A stretch of 64,000 bases of DNA from an uncultured Isosphaeraceae bacterium (GTDB lineage: Bacteria > Planctomycetota > Planctomycetia > Isosphaerales > Isosphaeraceae). The translations under genes were made by a program, and so were the position numbers. Where the stretch lies: the NCBI GenBank assembly GCA_945957605.1, contig CAMFLR010000026.1:1-64000 (forward strand), read 5' to 3'. Shown piece after piece: positions 62,115 through 64,000 of this stretch; the first letter of the stretch is position 1, and each line of letters begins with the position of its first letter. Under the pieces are notes generated by a model. It made no database searches. It was given only the letters and a program-made list of their open reading frames with translations, and was not told the origin of the DNA.

Positions 62115-62160
62115 AGCATTGATATCCCCACTCTCCCGATCATCTCAACGAGTCCCAACC

Positions 62161-62973
62161 ATGACACTCGCCCGACGTCCTGCAATCCTCCTCATGACAT
62201 GGGCCGTCGTCGCGTGTCTGGCGGCTTCCGGCAACGCATACGCGGCCGATGATTCGAAGAAGGAAGAGGGCTGGATTCAGCTCTTCAACGGCAAGAATCT
62301 CGAAGGCTGGACGCCCAAGATCACCGGCTATGCCCTTGGAGAAAACTACGCCGACACCTTCCGCGTCGAGAACGGCGTGATCAAGGTCGCCTATGATAAG
62401 TGGCCCACGAAGTTCGAGGAAAAGTTCGGCCACCTCTTCTACAAGACGCCCTATTCGCACTACAAACTGCGAATCGAGTATCGGTTCGTGGGCGAACAGT
62501 GCCCCGGCGGTCCCGGTTGGGCGTTCCGCAACAGCGGCGTGATGATCCACGGACAAGCGCCCGAAACGATGAAGAAGGATCAGGACTTCCCCGTTTCAAT
62601 CGAGGTGCAATTCCTCGGCGGCAACGGCAAGGACAAGCGGTCGACCGGCAACCTTTGCACACCCGGCACGAACGTGGTGATGGACGGCAAGCTCATCCTG
62701 ACGCACTGTATCAACTCGAAGTCAAAGACGTATCACGGCGACCAGTGGGTGACCGTCGAAGTTGAAGCGCACGGCGACGGTGTGATCAAGCACTTCGTCA
62801 ACGGCGAGCTTGTGATCGAGTACGAAAAGCCGCAGCTCGACGAGCGTGACAAGAACGCCAAGGAAATGATCAAGGACGGCAACAAGCTCATCAAGGGCGG
62901 CTCGATTTCACTCCAGGCCGAAAGCCACCCGATCGAGTTCCGCAAGGTCGAGCTGATGCCGCTCAAGGACTGA
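62161..62973 (+). CDS. Secreted DUF1080 (3-keto-disaccharide hydrolase type) protein
   Basis: 270 residues from ATG 62161. The signal peptide ends at GNAYAADD. The concanavalin-like DUF1080 domain covers almost the entire mature protein: GWIQLFNGKNLEGWTPK at the start, HYKLRIEYRF, NSGVMIHGQ and GSISLQAESHPIEFRKVEL at the end. Some members hydrolyse 3-keto-glucosides; others are only sugar-binding. Planctomycetes encode many copies. The last 11 bases overlap the convergent membrane-protein gene. Confidence 0.92.
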   Translation: MTLARRPAILLMTWAVVACLAASGNAYAADDSKKEEGWIQLFNGKNLEGWTPKITGYALGENYADTFRVENGVIKVAYDKWPTKFEEKFGHLFYKTPYSHYKLRIEYRFVGEQCPGGPGWAFRNSGVMIHGQAPETMKKDQDFPVSIEVQFLGGNGKDKRSTGNLCTPGTNVVMDGKLILTHCINSKSKTYHGDQWVTVEVEAHGDGVIKHFVNGELVIEYEKPQLDERDKNAKEMIKDGNKLIKGGSISLQAESHPIEFRKVELMPLKD

Positions 62974-64000
62974 GTTTTTCCTCGGAAGGTTTGCCGACTC
63001 GCTCCCAGATGTTCCAGGTGCGGCCCGATTCGACGCGGGCCCACCCTGCGCCCAGGTGGCGGCTATCATTCCGAGTCGGCAGCGCGACATATCGCACGCC
63101 GAAGCGGTCGAGAAAAGCTGAAACATCACCGCGCACGCGATCAAACGCACGCATTCGCGCATCGACCCGTTCTTCGAACAGAACCGGGTCGCGGACCCAC
63201 GGCCCCCATCGGTTGACCGCGAGCGACTCTCGCTCGATTTCGGCGAACTGCGGACGGCTGAATCCTGTGAGAATTCCATCAAGCGCCACACGTTCGTCCC
63301 ACTCGTCGTTGCTGACAGTGGGGCTGAGGAGCGCGATATATCCTGAAAGCGGCCGGGTGTTTTCGATAATCGTCGCGAACGAGACGAACGTCGGGTCGCC
63401 CGCGACGCCAGTATTCGGCGCGAGTCTGATCGAGCCGGACTGCTGCAATCGCTCGCGATAATCTTCAAGCGCAACAGCGTTGTCTCGCGAGGTTTGCGTT
63501 CGCGCTGCTTCTTGCCATCGCAGCCAGAGTCCAGTCGAAGCATTCAGAAGAACGAGACCCCCGAGCGCAACTGCAGCCCAGGTTTGCATCTGGAATCGCT
63601 GGGCGAACGTCTGCAACTCAGTGGCCACGAGCATGACGAGCAAAAACGCGAGGACCGGCCCGGAAACGTAAGTCCAGTGAAAGTTTTCGATCTGGAGACG
63701 TGTGATAATTTGCTGATTTGTCAGCACAAATCCCGCCGCGCCCAAAAGCCAAACTCCCAATAGCTGTCTTCGCCGAAATAAAATCCAGACCAGCAGAACC
63801 ACAAACACAACAACTACTTCCGGCGACACGAGCAACTCATCGAATCGGCCGATGGTGACGAACTTATCGCTTCGCGTCAGCCAGTCCGATCCAGTGCGCT
63901 GCTTCAGAGCAAAGTCCGGGAGCAACGACGGAAGGCCAATCGCGCCGCCGATAGTCATCGCGATCAAATAGAATGAGAATCGCCGACGATCGATCAACGC
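62963..64000 (-). CDS. Polytopic membrane protein, truncated by the window edge
   Basis: The frame runs from the right edge to the stop at 62963, about 344 visible residues; the true start is probably further right. Several membrane helices lie in the first 190 residues (VVVVFVVLLVWILF, LGVWLLGAAGFVLTN, VSGPVLAFLLVMLVA, WAAVALGGLVLLNASTG). A soluble C-terminal domain of about 160 residues follows (FGVRYVALPTRNDSRHLGAGW). The layout fits the C-terminal part of a GT39/PMT-like membrane glycosyltransferase, but the catalytic N-terminus is missing, so this is only a suggestion. Confidence 0.7.
   Translation of the reverse strand, partial: ALIDRRRFSFYLIAMTIGGAIGLPSLLPDFALKQRTGSDWLTRSDKFVTIGRFDELLVSPEVVVVFVVLLVWILFRRRQLLGVWLLGAAGFVLTNQQIITRLQIENFHWTYVSGPVLAFLLVMLVATELQTFAQRFQMQTWAAVALGGLVLLNASTGLWLRWQEAARTQTSRDNAVALEDYRERLQQSGSIRLAPNTGVAGDPTFVSFATIIENTRPLSGYIALLSPTVSNDEWDERVALDGILTGFSRPQFAEIERESLAVNRWGPWVRDPVLFEERVDARMRAFDRVRGDVSAFLDRFGVRYVALPTRNDSRHLGAGWARVESGRTWNIWERVGKPSEEKLSP

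Overview
The window reads as chromosomal DNA of a planctomycete (phylum Planctomycetota). The evidence is two separate pairs of an ECF-type sigma factor with a transmembrane Ser/Thr kinase, PVC-style secreted cytochrome/beta-propeller proteins, a DUF1080-type sugar hydrolase, secreted FG-GAP and leucine-rich proteins, and many short membrane proteins of unknown role. The DNA is fairly GC-rich and codon use looks uniform, except possibly around the beta-lactamase-fold gene at 26.6-27.9 kb. I cannot name a genus. There is one tRNA. I see no rRNA, CRISPR array, prophage or conventional insertion sequence; the only transposase-type gene is a REP-associated tyrosine transposase near the left edge.

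Layout. 0-8.3 kb: RAYT with an adjacent palindromic repeat, an FG-GAP protein, a membrane M50 protease coupled to a zinc-ribbon membrane protein, an isocitrate/isopropylmalate dehydrogenase, a coiled-coil membrane protein, an unknown protein and a TPR protein. 8.6-14.7 kb: a secreted EF-hand protein with long charged repeats, a Ser/Thr kinase with its sigma factor, then a divergent PSP1 (RicT/YaaT-like) gene, a Minf_1886-type gene and a tiny membrane protein. 14.8-28 kb: secreted GH32 fructosidase, a two-subunit molybdenum hydroxylase, two divergent cytochrome/propeller proteins and a serine hydrolase. 28-35 kb: tRNA-Thr with promoter and terminator, a cvpA-S4-phosphofructokinase operon, a STAS-FHA-STAS protein, an RmlD-like reductase and pyrophosphatase. 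35-41 kb: the PrkA kinase-YeaH-SpoVR set plus a coupled 158-residue protein, with promoter candidates in front of prkA and of the yeaH homologue. 41-50.5 kb: a large TPR protein, an ExbB/TolQ-like channel, a protein with a TonB-like membrane anchor and a squalene-cyclase-like toroid, and a polytopic membrane protein. 50.9-64 kb: metallophosphoesterase with diacylglycerol-kinase-like enzyme, a second kinase/sigma pair, an LRR protein, a two-gene cassette with an AbiEii-like nucleotidyltransferase, and secreted proteins including a di-heme peroxidase and a DUF1080 protein. The last gene runs off the window.

The most unusual content is (i) the ExbB plus TonB-anchored toroid locus, (ii) the coupled cassette at 57.5-59.2 kb, (iii) the STAS-FHA-STAS protein, and (iv) at least three families of intergenic palindromic repeats. 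In two of these families the stem arms differ between copies but remain complementary, which suggests selection on structure. Function is inferred from visible motifs throughout; no database search was possible.
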